In this document: piece by piece, positions 34,810-44,331 of the stretch
Layout: the number at the start of each line of letters is the position of its first letter
Numbering within the stretch: the first letter of the stretch is position 1
Made by a program: the position numbers and the translations under genes
Notes under the pieces: generated by a model
Database searches by the model: none
What the model was told of the DNA's origin: nothing
The model's input: the letters and a program-made list of their open reading frames with translations, nothing else
NCBI GenBank assembly: GCA_937902665.1
Contig: CALELM010000045.1
Coordinates: 1-64,000 of the forward strand
Length of the DNA: 64,000 nucleotides
Direction of reading: 5' to 3'
DNA from: an uncultured Selenomonadaceae bacterium
Lineage (GTDB): Bacteria; Bacillota; Negativicutes; Selenomonadales; Selenomonadaceae

Positions 34810-37089
34810 CTACTCCTCAGGTGCAGCTTTCTTGCGTGCAGTACGCTTCTTTGGCTTTTCTTCCGTTTCTGCCTTGGAAGCACGCTTTGTTTTCGTCTTT
34901 GGCTCAGTTTTCTTTTCCTCTGCCTTGGCACGAGTCTGCTTCTTTGGTGCATCTCCTGCCTCAGAAACATCTGCCGTCTTTTTCTTCGTTGATGCAGTCT
35001 TTTTCTTGGTTGCTGGCTTGTCCTCTGCTGCCTTTTTTGCCGTCTTTGCAGAAGACTTCTTTGCCGCAGGCTTTGTCGTCTTTGCCTTTGCCGTCTTAGG
35101 CTTAGACTCCTTCACCGCTTCTTCCTTTTCCTTTAGGGTACGAGGGGCAGACTGCTCCGGTTCACCAGCACCCTCCGTACCCTTTCGCCTTAAATACACA
35201 GTTGCCAAAGGAGGAATCGTCAACACGATGGACTGCTCACGATTATGCCATGGAACATCCTCTGTCGTGATGTCGCCTTCATTGCGAACACCGCTTCCCC
35301 CGAATTCCTGCAGATCGCTGTTGAATACCTCGACATACGCCCCTTTGGAAGGAACTCCTATGCGATAGCCGTGATGTACCTCAGGCGTAAAATTGCAGAT
35401 TGCAATGATAAAGTCATTGCCATCCTCTGCCTTTCGGATAAAGGAAACAATGCTGTTCTCATTGTCATTGCAGTCGATCCACTGGAACCCATTCCAGTCA
35501 AAATCAACCTGCCAAAATGCCTTGTTGTCGCAGTAGAACTTGTTCAGTGCCTTGGAATATCCAAGCATCTTCGTATGCATCTCATACTGCTCAATCAGAT
35601 GCCAGTCAAGGCTGTCATCAAAATTCCATTCAATAAAGTGTCCGAACTCACCACCCATGAAAAGGAGCTTCTTCCCCGGATGAGCCATCCAATAGCCAAA
35701 GAAATTCCTAAGACCAGCGAACTTCTGCCAATAATCGCCCGGCATTTTCTCGATCAAAGAGCATTTACCATGAACGACCTCGTCATGTGAAAGCGGAAGC
35801 ACAAAATTCTCAGAAAACGCATACATAAACGAGAACGTCACTTTGTCATGGTGCCACTTCCGATAGATGGGATCCAGACTGACATACTTCAGCATATCGT
35901 TCATCCAGCCCATGTTCCACTTGTAATTGAAGCCCATGCCACCCATATAAACAGGCTTAGAAATCAACGGCCAAGAAGTAGATTCCTCTGCAATCATGAG
36001 TGCCTGCGGATGATACTTGAAAATAGCCTCATTAAGCTTCTTCAAGAAATCCATTGCCTCAAGGTTTCCTGTGTCACCATACTTGTTCGGCTGCCACTCA
36101 CCTTCCTCACGGCCGAAGTTCAGGTAAAGCATGTTTGCTACGCCGTCAATGCGAAGCCCATCAATATGGAACTCCTCGAACCAAAAAAGTGCATTGGAAA
36201 TCAGGAAGCTCTGCACCTCTGTACGGCCATAATCGAAGTTGATTGTTCCCCAGCCCTTGTTATCGGAAAGCTGCGGATTGTCAGACTCGTAAAGAGTCTG
36301 CCCATCGAATTCACGCAATCCTTGGTTGTCCTTGCAGAAATGCCCAGGAACCCAGTCAACGATAATGCCAAGACCATTCCGATGTGCTGTATCAACCAAG
36401 TACCTGAAATCATCCGGTGTGCCATAACGGCTTGTCACAGCATAATAGCCCGTTGCCTGATATCCCCAAGAACCATCAAATGGATGCTCGCACATTGGCA
36501 TAAACTCGATGTGCGTATAATTCATGTCCTTGGCATACCCTATCAGTTGATCTGCCATTTCACGATAGGTCAGGTATTCACCCTCTGCATTTCTTCTCCA
36601 CGAACCGGCATGCACCTCATAGGTAAGCATCGGCCTTCCATACGAACTGGAACGCTTCTGCTGCTCTACCCACTCAGCATCCTGCCACTCATAGTGATTG
36701 AGGTCATACAAGCGAGATGCCGTCTCTGGCTTCTTTTCAGCATAGAACCCATACGGATCTGCCTTCATGATATGCGGCCCGCCCCACTGCGGCTCGATGG
36801 CATACTTATAAACAGCACCTTCCTGCAAGCCTTCAATGAATATGCACCAGATTTCGCTCCAGTTGCCCTCCTCGTTCATCACACGTTCCATGTGATTTAC
36901 ACGAGTATCCCATGAATTGAAATCACCAACCACGCTGACGGACTTAGCATGAGGTGCCCAAAGAGCAAACCGTACACCCTTCTTCCCATCCTGTTCTACG
37001 AAATGCGCTCCTAACATTTCATAAGCATGATAATTCGTCCCTTGATGAAACAGGTACAAATCAAAATCCTTCAATTCGGATGTCTTCAT
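34810..37089 (-). CDS. glgB: Glycogen branching enzyme with long histone-like C-terminal tail
   Basis: Makes alpha-1,6 branches in glycogen. Residues about 1-633 form a normal GlgB: N-terminal CBM48 (VRFALWAPHAKSVSVVGDFNSW), a GH13 core with DWVPGHF, LRIDGVANMLY (nucleophile Asp), IAEEST (acid/base Glu) and LSHDEVVHG, and a C-terminal beta domain ending at TVYLRRKG. Beyond it lie about 125 extra residues that are almost only Lys, Ala, Thr, Glu and Pro, with KTAKAKTT, PAAKKS and TKKKTAS-like blocks that resemble bacterial histone-H1-like or AlgP tails. The tail is in frame, shows no break and is bracketed by a normal start and stop. Its purpose is unknown; electrostatic binding to polyanions is one possibility. 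It follows glgP by 66 bases. Confidence 0.95.
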   Translation of the reverse strand: MKTSELKDFDLYLFHQGTNYHAYEMLGAHFVEQDGKKGVRFALWAPHAKSVSVVGDFNSWDTRVNHMERVMNEEGNWSEIWCIFIEGLQEGAVYKYAIEPQWGGPHIMKADPYGFYAEKKPETASRLYDLNHYEWQDAEWVEQQKRSSSYGRPMLTYEVHAGSWRRNAEGEYLTYREMADQLIGYAKDMNYTHIEFMPMCEHPFDGSWGYQATGYYAVTSRYGTPDDFRYLVDTAHRNGLGIIVDWVPGHFCKDNQGLREFDGQTLYESDNPQLSDNKGWGTINFDYGRTEVQSFLISNALFWFEEFHIDGLRIDGVANMLYLNFGREEGEWQPNKYGDTGNLEAMDFLKKLNEAIFKYHPQALMIAEESTSWPLISKPVYMGGMGFNYKWNMGWMNDMLKYVSLDPIYRKWHHDKVTFSFMYAFSENFVLPLSHDEVVHGKCSLIEKMPGDYWQKFAGLRNFFGYWMAHPGKKLLFMGGEFGHFIEWNFDDSLDWHLIEQYEMHTKMLGYSKALNKFYCDNKAFWQVDFDWNGFQWIDCNDNENSIVSFIRKAEDGNDFIIAICNFTPEVHHGYRIGVPSKGAYVEVFNSDLQEFGGSGVRNEGDITTEDVPWHNREQSIVLTIPPLATVYLRRKGTEGAGEPEQSAPRTLKEKEEAVKESKPKTAKAKTTKPAAKKSSAKTAKKAAEDKPATKKKTASTKKKTADVSEAGDAPKKQTRAKAEEKKTEPKTKTKRASKAETEEKPKKRTARKKAAPEE

Positions 37090-37155
37090 GAATATATCCT
37101 CCTTCCTGTCATACCTCTGAAACTCTTCTTTAGGCAGGAATCCCTGCCCTCCCCT

Positions 37156-39630
37156 TTATGAAATCCTAACCGGTTTAACCTGCCAAATTTCGTTTGCATA
37201 CTCGTCAATAGTTCTGTCTGAGGAGAACCTGCCAGAATTTGCAATATTCATAGCAGAAGAACGCAACCATGCATACCTGTCCTGATAGCGGCGCATAACC
37301 TCTTCATGCCCCCATGCATAGGAATTGAAATCCTTCAAGATGAAGAACTCGTCATTCCCATGAATCAAATAATCATAGAGCGACTGGAAATTCCCGTAGC
37401 TATTGTCCACCAACTGGTTCATGACCAAACGCACGTTGTCATTCCTGTTGTACTCATCCCAAGCAGAATACGTACCGTTTGCATAATGCGACATAACCTC
37501 GCCTGCACTCATGCCAAAGATTACAATATTTTCATCACCAACAGCCTCGCGAATCTCTACGTTTGCACCGTCCATCGTCCCCAAGGTAATTGCTCCGTTC
37601 ATCATGAACTTCATATTTCCCGTACCGGATGCTTCCTTCGATGCCGTAGAAATCTGCTCGCTGACCTCAGCCGCAGGATATACAATCTCTCCAATGGATA
37701 CGCCAAAGTTTTCAATAAACACTACCTTGAGCTTGTCCTTCGTCTGCGGATCATTGTTGACCTTTTCAGCGACGGAATTAATGAGGCGAATCGTCTCCTT
37801 TGCGATGAAGTAGCCCGGAGCTGCCTTGCCACCAAAGAAATAAGTCGTTGGAAGCATTTCATAACTGCTTTCATTCTTAAGCCTGTAATACTGGTACATG
37901 ACATGCAGAATGTTCATCAGCTGGCGCTTGTAGGAGTGGATTCTCTTAACCTGAATATCAAATATCGTATTCGTGTCCAAAACCAGACCATTGTTATGTG
38001 CCTTGATGTAATCTGCCAAGGCCTGCTTACGGATTTTCTTGATCTTGCCCAACTCCAGCAAGAACGGCTTGTCATCAAGGAAATCATTCAAGAGATCCAA
38101 CTGCTCTGGATAACGGTGCCAGCGACGGCTTCCGATTGTATCATCAATGAGATTAGCCAGTTCTGGGTTTGCCCCCATGAGCCAACGGCGATGCGTAATT
38201 CCGTTTGTCTTGTTGTTGAACATGCGCGGATCCAAGTCATAGAAATCATGCAAGGTCGAATTCTTGAGAATCTCCGAGTGGATCCTTGCTACGCCGTTGA
38301 TACTGTGGCTTCCGACAATAGCAAGACGTGCCATGTGAACCATGCCGTCCTGCAAGATGGAAAGTGCGCGCACACGTCCCTCATCATTCGGATAACGCTC
38401 GCGAACCTCTTCCAGATGACGGCGATTGATTTCTTCGATAATCATGTAAACACGCGGCAAAAGCTCACGGAACATGTCAACAGGCCATGTTTCCAAAGCC
38501 TCCGGCATAATCGTGTGATTCGTGTATGCAATTGTTCCCTTGACAATAGCCCAAGCCTCGGACCATTCCAGCTCCTGCTCATCGACCAAAATACGCATGA
38601 GATCTGCAACAGCAACTGCCGGATGCGTATCATTGATATGAATGGCAATCTTCTTGGCAAAATCATGAATATCCATGCCCGTCCGCAGGTAATGGCGCAC
38701 AATGCTCTGCACACCCGCAGATGTCATAAAGTACTCCTGAATCAAACGCATGCGTTTTCCTTCGTAGGAGCTGTCATCAGGATAAAGATACTGCGTAATA
38801 CTCTCCACAAAATGACGGTAATCATTCTTCTGGCGAATCTGCTCTTGTGTCAACATTCCATAATCCGAGAAATCCCGATTCACCTCTGCATTCCAAAGGC
38901 GAAGATTGTTGACCGTGTTGTTATGATATCCAACCACAGGAACATCATACGGAACTGCCATAACAATCATCGGGTTCTCATGTACTAGCTGCAAGGAGCC
39001 GTCTTCCATTTCCTTCATGTAGGCATTTCCATAGAACTTGACATCTATGGACTTATCCGGCTTGCGGTATTCCCACGGGAAACCATTCTTCAGCCAGTTA
39101 TCAGGAATCTCAACCTGATTTCCCTGAATGATTTTCTGCTCGAACAAGCCATACTGGTAACGAATACTGTTGCCATGTCCCGGCAAGCGATGCGCTGCCA
39201 TAGAATCAATGAAACATGCAGCAAGCCTTCCAAGGCCTCCATTTCCCAGTCCAGCATCTGGTTCTTCCTCAAAAGCATCATCCAAGTTGATATTCAGATC
39301 CTTTAAGACGTCCTCAACGGCCTCCTTGATACCGAGGTTGATCAGATTGGACTTCAAAAGCCTTCCCATCAGGAACTCAATCGAAAAATAAAAAACCTGC
39401 TTTTCCTGATGCTCCATATAAGCACGATTCGTCTTGATCCAGTTTTCTGTAATAAACTGGTTTGCAGTAGAAACAATCGTCTGATATATCTCGGTTGGAG
39501 TCAACTCATTCAAGTCACGTCCCCAAAGGACATGCGCCGTATTTATAAATCTCGTGCGCAGAGTCTCTTTGAACTTTGAATATTCTTTATCCTGTTCTTT
39601 TACCTTCTTTACCTTCTTTTCCTTTGCCAA
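37156..39630 (-). CDS. glgP: Glycogen phosphorylase
   Basis: A GT35 PLP enzyme that releases glucose-1-phosphate from glycogen chain ends. The 824-residue protein has the N-terminal glycogen-binding part (FSIEFLMGR, GLGNGGLGRLAACF) and the C-terminal PLP site SGTGNMKFMMNGA with the Schiff-base Lys. The sequence includes the helix that carries QVKRIHSYKRQLMN. A GTG at 39639 and a TTG at 39630 both fit. GAGGAG overlaps the GTG but lies seven bases before the TTG, so the TTG was chosen. It lies downstream of the glgD terminator and upstream of glgB. Confidence 0.96.
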   Translation of the reverse strand: MAKEKKVKKVKEQDKEYSKFKETLRTRFINTAHVLWGRDLNELTPTEIYQTIVSTANQFITENWIKTNRAYMEHQEKQVFYFSIEFLMGRLLKSNLINLGIKEAVEDVLKDLNINLDDAFEEEPDAGLGNGGLGRLAACFIDSMAAHRLPGHGNSIRYQYGLFEQKIIQGNQVEIPDNWLKNGFPWEYRKPDKSIDVKFYGNAYMKEMEDGSLQLVHENPMIVMAVPYDVPVVGYHNNTVNNLRLWNAEVNRDFSDYGMLTQEQIRQKNDYRHFVESITQYLYPDDSSYEGKRMRLIQEYFMTSAGVQSIVRHYLRTGMDIHDFAKKIAIHINDTHPAVAVADLMRILVDEQELEWSEAWAIVKGTIAYTNHTIMPEALETWPVDMFRELLPRVYMIIEEINRRHLEEVRERYPNDEGRVRALSILQDGMVHMARLAIVGSHSINGVARIHSEILKNSTLHDFYDLDPRMFNNKTNGITHRRWLMGANPELANLIDDTIGSRRWHRYPEQLDLLNDFLDDKPFLLELGKIKKIRKQALADYIKAHNNGLVLDTNTIFDIQVKRIHSYKRQLMNILHVMYQYYRLKNESSYEMLPTTYFFGGKAAPGYFIAKETIRLINSVAEKVNNDPQTKDKLKVVFIENFGVSIGEIVYPAAEVSEQISTASKEASGTGNMKFMMNGAITLGTMDGANVEIREAVGDENIVIFGMSAGEVMSHYANGTYSAWDEYNRNDNVRLVMNQLVDNSYGNFQSLYDYLIHGNDEFFILKDFNSYAWGHEEVMRRYQDRYAWLRSSAMNIANSGRFSSDRTIDEYANEIWQVKPVRIS

Positions 39631-39754
39631 AGAAAACACTCCTCACATAGTCAATTTGAAACTTCAGGAAGCAATGATTCATTTAAATGCACACAATCTG
39701 CGGCTTATCCTCCACCCATCTGCATCCAGCAACCAATCAACGTTTCCTTCATAT

Positions 39755-39804
39755 AAAAAGCCGCTGCAAAACCGATTGAGTACAATCCCTTTCACAACGG
39801 CTTC
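39755..39804 (-). terminator. Terminator after glgD
   Basis: On the minus strand an outer stem AAGCCG with CGGCTT encloses an inner GATTG-TACT-CAATC stem, and TTTTT follows. It separates glgCD from glgP-glgB-glgA. Confidence 0.7.
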
Positions 39805-39811
39805 CTTTGCT

Positions 39812-40918
39812 TTAAATCACTACATTCTTGCTCACAATCAACGGATAATTTGGTGCACCTTTCAGCCACTTGTCCTTAGTAATAAGCACATTCTTGTCAC
39901 AAATGACATTCTCGATAAGAGCGCCATCCCGAACATCGCATTTTTGCATGATAATACTGTTCTTAATTTTCACGTTCTTTCCGACTTTAACTCCACGGAA
40001 CAAAATGCTGTTCTCTACCTCGCCCTGCACAACACAGCCATTCGCAATGAGAGAATTCTTGACCTCTGCATCCTTCTTGTACTGGACAGGAACCTCATCC
40101 TTCACCTTGGTATTGATAGCATCATTCCCCATGAACAGCTCCTCCCATACCTCTGGCTGGAGAATATCCATGTTTGCCTTGTAATATGCACCCGTGGAAT
40201 CCACATGAGCCACATAGCTGTCATGCTCATAACCATACATCGTGTACTCGCCAAAACGACGAATAATGCCGTCCAGCAAGAAATCCTGCCCACCATGCTC
40301 ATAAGCATGGCAGACGATGTCAACAAAGACCTTCTTCTCCATGAGATAAACCTCCATGGAGACCTTGCTACCATCATAAACAGCAGGCTTTTCTGCAAGA
40401 TCCTGAATCAATCCGTTTTCCGCTGTTTCCATTACGGCATTTCGGCCAATGCCTTCTTCCTTTGCTGTATGGTATACCATCGTAATTTCTGCACCAGTAT
40501 TCTGATGGAAACGAAGCACCTTGCTGAAATCCATGTTGTAAATAAAGCTTCCGCTTGCCAAAAGCACATATTTCTGCTTGCTATGCTCAATGAAATCCAA
40601 ATTGAAGTAAAAATTCTTCAAATCGCCCTTTCTTGCTTCCTTCTCCAGTCTTGCTGCCGGGAGGTAAAAGAGTCCCTCATGCCTGCGAGCTAAGTCCCAA
40701 TCCTTTCCAGAACGAAGATGGTCCAAAATGGAACGAGCAGCATCCGGAAGCATGATACCAACATGCTGTATGCCAGAATTCACCATGCTGGAAAGTGAAA
40801 AGTCCAGCAAGCGATAACGACCTGCAAAAGGAATGGATTCCACCGCTCTCTGGTCGGCAAGCTCACGAATCAAATCGTTTTCTTCTTGAAGATTGATAAT
40901 TCCCATTACTGTCTTCAC
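39812..40918 (-). CDS. glgD: Glucose-1-phosphate adenylyltransferase subunit GlgD
   Basis: The partner subunit of GlgC in Firmicute ADP-glucose pyrophosphorylases, largely regulatory and itself weakly or not catalytic. The 368-residue protein has the nucleotidyltransferase fold and a C-terminal left-handed beta-helix (hexapeptide repeats such as NSLIANGCVVQGEVENSI). It lacks the GGxGxRL P-loop that GlgC has; its N terminus is VMGIINLQEENDLI instead. The start is a GTG at 40918 with GGGGTG six bases upstream; the longer frame to 40948 was rejected. It lies 30 bases after glgC. A terminator follows. Confidence 0.95.
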   Translation of the reverse strand: MKTVMGIINLQEENDLIRELADQRAVESIPFAGRYRLLDFSLSSMVNSGIQHVGIMLPDAARSILDHLRSGKDWDLARRHEGLFYLPAARLEKEARKGDLKNFYFNLDFIEHSKQKYVLLASGSFIYNMDFSKVLRFHQNTGAEITMVYHTAKEEGIGRNAVMETAENGLIQDLAEKPAVYDGSKVSMEVYLMEKKVFVDIVCHAYEHGGQDFLLDGIIRRFGEYTMYGYEHDSYVAHVDSTGAYYKANMDILQPEVWEELFMGNDAINTKVKDEVPVQYKKDAEVKNSLIANGCVVQGEVENSILFRGVKVGKNVKIKNSIIMQKCDVRDGALIENVICDKNVLITKDKWLKGAPNYPLIVSKNVVI

Positions 40919-40948
40919 AATATTCACCCCGTTCAAGTTTTGTGGCAA

Positions 40949-42106
40949 TCAGCCCGCCTGCTCGCTGTTCTTTGAAACAGCAGCAACCTTTTCGCCTTCC
41001 GCAATGACCTTGATAGCACTCATCTCGCCTGACACGGAAGCGCCTGCCAAGATCTCGCAATCCTGTGCAATAATGGAATAATCCACTACGGCATTCTCGC
41101 CAACCACAGTAGAAGGCATAATAACCGAATTCGTTACCTTTGCACCCTTGCAGACCTTAACGCCAGGGAAAATAATCGAATTTTCTACTTCACCAAGAAT
41201 CATGGAACCTTCGCTAATCATAGATTTCTTAATCTTTGCGTCCGGTCCAACATAATGCGGTGGCATAGACGGATTGGAGGAATAAATCTTCCAGTCACCA
41301 TGCAGCTCAAACGGTGGTTCCTCCTGCAAGAGATCCATGTTAGCCTGCCAAAGGCTCTCGATTGTCCCAACATCCTTCCAGTAACCATCAAAAGCATAGG
41401 AATACATTTTCAAACCATCTGCCAGCATCTTTGGAATGATATCCTTACCAAAATCATGGCTGGAAGTCTCACTCTTTGCATCATCCTCCAAGTACTTCTT
41501 CAAAACACTCTTCGTAAAGATGTAAATTCCCATAGAAGCCAAATTGCTCTTTGGATTTGCAGGTTTCTCCTCAAATGCATCAATGCGTCCCGTATCGTCT
41601 GTGTTCATGATACCAAAGCGTGAAGCTTCGTCCCAAGGAACCTCAAAAACGCCAATCGTCGCATCAGCCTTGTTCATCTTGTGTGCCTCAAGCATCCACG
41701 AATAGTCCATCGTATAAATATGGTCACCAGACAAAATCAGCACATACTCAGGATCTGCCAAATCGATGAAATTCATGTTTTGGTAGATAGCATCTGCCGT
41801 TCCACGATACCAGTCCGCTCCCTTTTCGCGTGCATAAGGCGGAAGGATAAACACGCCTCCATCCTTCTTGTCGAGATCCCACGCACTGCCCGATGCCAAG
41901 TAGTTATGCAATTCCAACGGACGATACTGCGTCAACACGCCCACCTTGTCGATCCCCGAATTTGCACAATTACTGAGCGGAAAATCAATAATACGATACT
42001 TTCCGCCAAATGGAACCGCCGGCTTTGCTATTTTTTTCGTCAAAGCCCCAAGACGGCTCCCCTGTCCACCTGCCAAGATCATTGCTAAGCATTCTGTCTT
42101 TCTCAT
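40949..42106 (-). CDS. glgC: Glucose-1-phosphate adenylyltransferase catalytic subunit
   Basis: Makes ADP-glucose from ATP and glucose-1-phosphate, the committed step of glycogen synthesis. The 385-residue protein has the N-terminal GGQGSRLGALT nucleotide loop, the FPLSNC and SGDHIYTMDY motifs of the catalytic domain, the VFEVP and FEEKP substrate motifs, and a C-terminal beta-helix. The ATG at 42106 follows GGGGGG five bases upstream; the frame to 42136 is an open extension. It is the first gene of the glycogen run and is cotranscribed with glgD. Confidence 0.97.
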   Translation of the reverse strand: MRKTECLAMILAGGQGSRLGALTKKIAKPAVPFGGKYRIIDFPLSNCANSGIDKVGVLTQYRPLELHNYLASGSAWDLDKKDGGVFILPPYAREKGADWYRGTADAIYQNMNFIDLADPEYVLILSGDHIYTMDYSWMLEAHKMNKADATIGVFEVPWDEASRFGIMNTDDTGRIDAFEEKPANPKSNLASMGIYIFTKSVLKKYLEDDAKSETSSHDFGKDIIPKMLADGLKMYSYAFDGYWKDVGTIESLWQANMDLLQEEPPFELHGDWKIYSSNPSMPPHYVGPDAKIKKSMISEGSMILGEVENSIIFPGVKVCKGAKVTNSVIMPSTVVGENAVVDYSIIAQDCEILAGASVSGEMSAIKVIAEGEKVAAVSKNSEQAG

Positions 42107-42413
42107 AAAAATCCCCCCTGGATATCTTGCTGACAAAGTTTGTATCCCCTATATGCCATAAGCGTACTACATAGCTTTATCACTGCGTACCATATATGAA
42201 CAGATAAATCTCTGCCAATATGCAAAGGTTGCCAAAATGTCGCATCTCTCTTCAACACGCACTGCCATTTACAAGAAAGCACGACATTCTTCCAAAATGC
42301 AGTCCAGCGAAAAAGATTCCACACACAAACATTCCATCTTGCTATACTCACTATATATTTTATTCTACAATTTTTGTTATTTTCCTTCCCAATATAAAAA
42401 AAATAATAATTTT
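42107..42413 (-). other. Upstream region of glgC
   Basis: About 300 bases without a credible gene. On the minus strand a candidate promoter TTGTAG, 18 bases, TATAGC lies near 42340-42369 in an AT-rich segment, which would give a leader of roughly 230 bases before glgC. A Trp-rich frame through the leader (about 42351-42103) has no ribosome site and was rejected. No known riboswitch fold was recognised. Confidence 0.4.
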
Positions 42414-42701
42414 TTAGAAAAAAATCATAAAAAAAGCACCAAGGAACAAAACTATGCTAAAGCCTTGCAGGAGGTTGCTAAAAAAAGAGCCTGCCGGATC
42501 TCCCAAAAGCATTACGATCGGCCGCACCTCATGCATGAGAAAAGCCACCGCAACAAAAATAGCCGGAATATCCCTCTGTGACATTCCATAAAGAAAAATA
42601 ACAACAGAAATAAAAATGCCCGTGAGTTCTCCACGGGCAACGCGAGGCTTCTTTTTCTGAGGAATTTCCTCTTCTTCCTTATCAAACCACCGATAACGCA
42701 C
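42414..42701 (-). CDS. Small integral membrane protein, unknown function
   Basis: I do not recognise a family. The 95-residue protein has a charged N terminus (KEEEEIPQKKKPRVARGE), then two or three hydrophobic segments (about residues 28-42, 45-65 and 76-95) that end at the C terminus. It begins 12 bases after the Tat-exported amidase gene and reads in the same direction, so the two probably form a small unit. The ORF is modest in size, but its codon pattern and hydrophobic layout look genuine. Confidence 0.65.
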   Translation of the reverse strand: MRYRWFDKEEEEIPQKKKPRVARGELTGIFISVVIFLYGMSQRDIPAIFVAVAFLMHEVRPIVMLLGDPAGSFFSNLLQGFSIVLFLGAFFMIFF

Positions 42702-42713
42702 GGTAACTGCACC

Positions 42714-43397
42714 TCACTTGATTTTTCTTTTTCTTGGATCCTTCCGTACCACGGTCCTGCTCCCTTTCTTTCCTGTTTCCTCTTTGGGACTGGAATTCTT
42801 CGCAACCGCACCGAAGCACTCCTCTGCTTTCTGCACAATTTCTGGAAGCATTCCGTACAAAATTCTTCCTGGGCAAACCGTTCCTCCAAAATCCCGATGC
42901 CCAAACACACTGTTTCCAGGCAAGAGCCCATACACTCTGCAGATGGAAGCCACAAGCCTGCCTGCAGATTCCATTTGTGCCGATGTCGGATAATTCGCTT
43001 CAAAATCTCCGACAATGTTAATTCCAACCGTATGAGAATTCTCCCCGTAACAATGTGCCCCAACAGTGCCTAATGGCCGTCCTCTCTCAATGGTACCATC
43101 TTTGCGAACAAGATAATGGTAGCCTATCCCTGACCAGCCGTTCCCTATATGCCACTGGTGAACCTCAGCCGCTGTCACATCACGATTCGTATTGCCTATA
43201 TGATGAATAACGATGGCATCCGTCCTTCTCCGATTCTCAAGAGGACCAAATTTCAAATAAGTCTCCTTGATAGGAATATCCTCTGCACCCGAGGAAGCCC
43301 ATGCCGCTTCTGCACTCCTCAGGCCGCCTGTCATTTGTCCAAGGACACCTCCGACTGCCGCACATGCTATATTTTTTATAAAGCTTCTACGATCCAT
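42714..43397 (-). CDS. Tat-exported N-acetylmuramoyl-L-alanine amidase (PGRP/amidase_2 type)
   Basis: A 227-residue peptidoglycan amidase. The N terminus is a twin-arginine signal: DRRSFIK, then a hydrophobic stretch to about residue 31. The catalytic domain has the zinc ligands expected for the PGRP/type-2 amidase fold: His in IVIHHIG (65/66), His167 in FGHRDF and Cys175 in GTVCPG. A basic Lys/Arg-rich C terminus follows. Tat export suggests it folds in the cytoplasm first (inference). The frame is open to 43514; the ATG at 43397 was chosen because it puts the Tat motif at the N terminus, though the ribosome site (GGAAATGAG) is weak. The next gene is a small membrane protein. Confidence 0.85.
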   Translation of the reverse strand: MDRRSFIKNIACAAVGGVLGQMTGGLRSAEAAWASSGAEDIPIKETYLKFGPLENRRRTDAIVIHHIGNTNRDVTAAEVHQWHIGNGWSGIGYHYLVRKDGTIERGRPLGTVGAHCYGENSHTVGINIVGDFEANYPTSAQMESAGRLVASICRVYGLLPGNSVFGHRDFGGTVCPGRILYGMLPEIVQKAEECFGAVAKNSSPKEETGKKGSRTVVRKDPRKRKIK

Positions 43398-43552
43398 ACA
43401 CTCATTTCCATTCGACATTTCATATTGAATCAAGAACACGCAGTCACTTAATTCATTCCTGTCGCTTTCCAAAGGGCTTCCCTCTGCAAACAGCAAAGCG
43501 ACAAATATTTCCATAACATTAAAGCACAGAAAAAAAACTCGGTCAAGCCCAT

Positions 43553-44317
43553 TCAGTTAATTTCCGTCTTCAACTCCAAACCTACAGGGCAATGGTCGCT
43601 TCCGTAAATTTCATTATGAATCGCAGCATCTGCTACCTTTTCCATCCATCGTTCCGATACCAAAAAATAATCAATGCGCCACCCAGCATTGCTGTCCCTG
43701 GCTTTTCTAAGGTATGACCACCATGTATACATACCTTCTTGTTTTGGGTGCAGCCTCCGAAACGTATCAGAAAAACCTGCCTGAAGAAGCTCCGTGAATT
43801 TGCCTCGCTCCTCATCGGTAAAGCCTGCATTATGATGATTGCTCTTAGGATTTTTTAAATCTATATCTTCATGCGCCACATTAAGGTCTCCGCATATAAT
43901 CACCGGTTTTTTCTTGTCCAATGCCAGCAAATATTCTCGGAAGGCATCTTCCCAAAGCATACGGTAATCCAATCGTTCCAAGGCACGTCTGGCATTCGGA
44001 ACATAAACCGTTACAAAATAATACCCATCAAATTCAAGCGTAATGACACGGCCTTCATGATCATGTTCCTCCTGCCCTATCCCATACATGACATTGATAG
44101 GTTCCAGCCGAGTAAAGACCGCAGTTCCTGAATAGCCTTTTTTTTCTGCGCTGTTCCAATACTGCCGATAACCTGAAAGCTCCAAAATTGCCTGATCTGG
44201 CTGCATTTTAGTCTCCTGCAATGCAAAAATATCAGCGTCTAAATGACGAAAAGATTCCATAAAACCTTTTTTCAAGCAGGCACGCAAACCATTCACATTC
44301 CATGAAATACATCTCAT
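43553..44317 (-). CDS. Exodeoxyribonuclease III / AP endonuclease
   Basis: A base-excision-repair nuclease of the Xth/ExoA family. The 254-residue protein contains the expected metal and catalytic motifs: NVNGLRA near the start, LQETK (catalytic Glu), GDLNVAHEDIDL, WRIDYFLVS and GSDHCPVGLEL at the end. The ATG at 44317 was chosen over an earlier ATG (44332) because GGGTGAT precedes it; the earlier one sits on the stop codon of the upstream kinase with no site. It probably shares a transcript with the upstream kinase gene. Confidence 0.95.
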   Translation of the reverse strand: MRCISWNVNGLRACLKKGFMESFRHLDADIFALQETKMQPDQAILELSGYRQYWNSAEKKGYSGTAVFTRLEPINVMYGIGQEEHDHEGRVITLEFDGYYFVTVYVPNARRALERLDYRMLWEDAFREYLLALDKKKPVIICGDLNVAHEDIDLKNPKSNHHNAGFTDEERGKFTELLQAGFSDTFRRLHPKQEGMYTWWSYLRKARDSNAGWRIDYFLVSERWMEKVADAAIHNEIYGSDHCPVGLELKTEIN

Positions 44318-44331
44318 TTTGTCATCACCCA

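Noticed and set aside
37100..37150. GGCAGG-AATC-CCTGCC hairpin between glgP and glgB
   Set aside because: Short stem with no T-run on the minus strand; probably not a terminator.
42103..42351. Trp-rich 82-codon frame upstream of and overlapping glgC as ATGA
   Set aside because: No ribosome site, odd Trp/Cys-rich composition and no family. The overlap is probably chance, though the leader may be transcribed.
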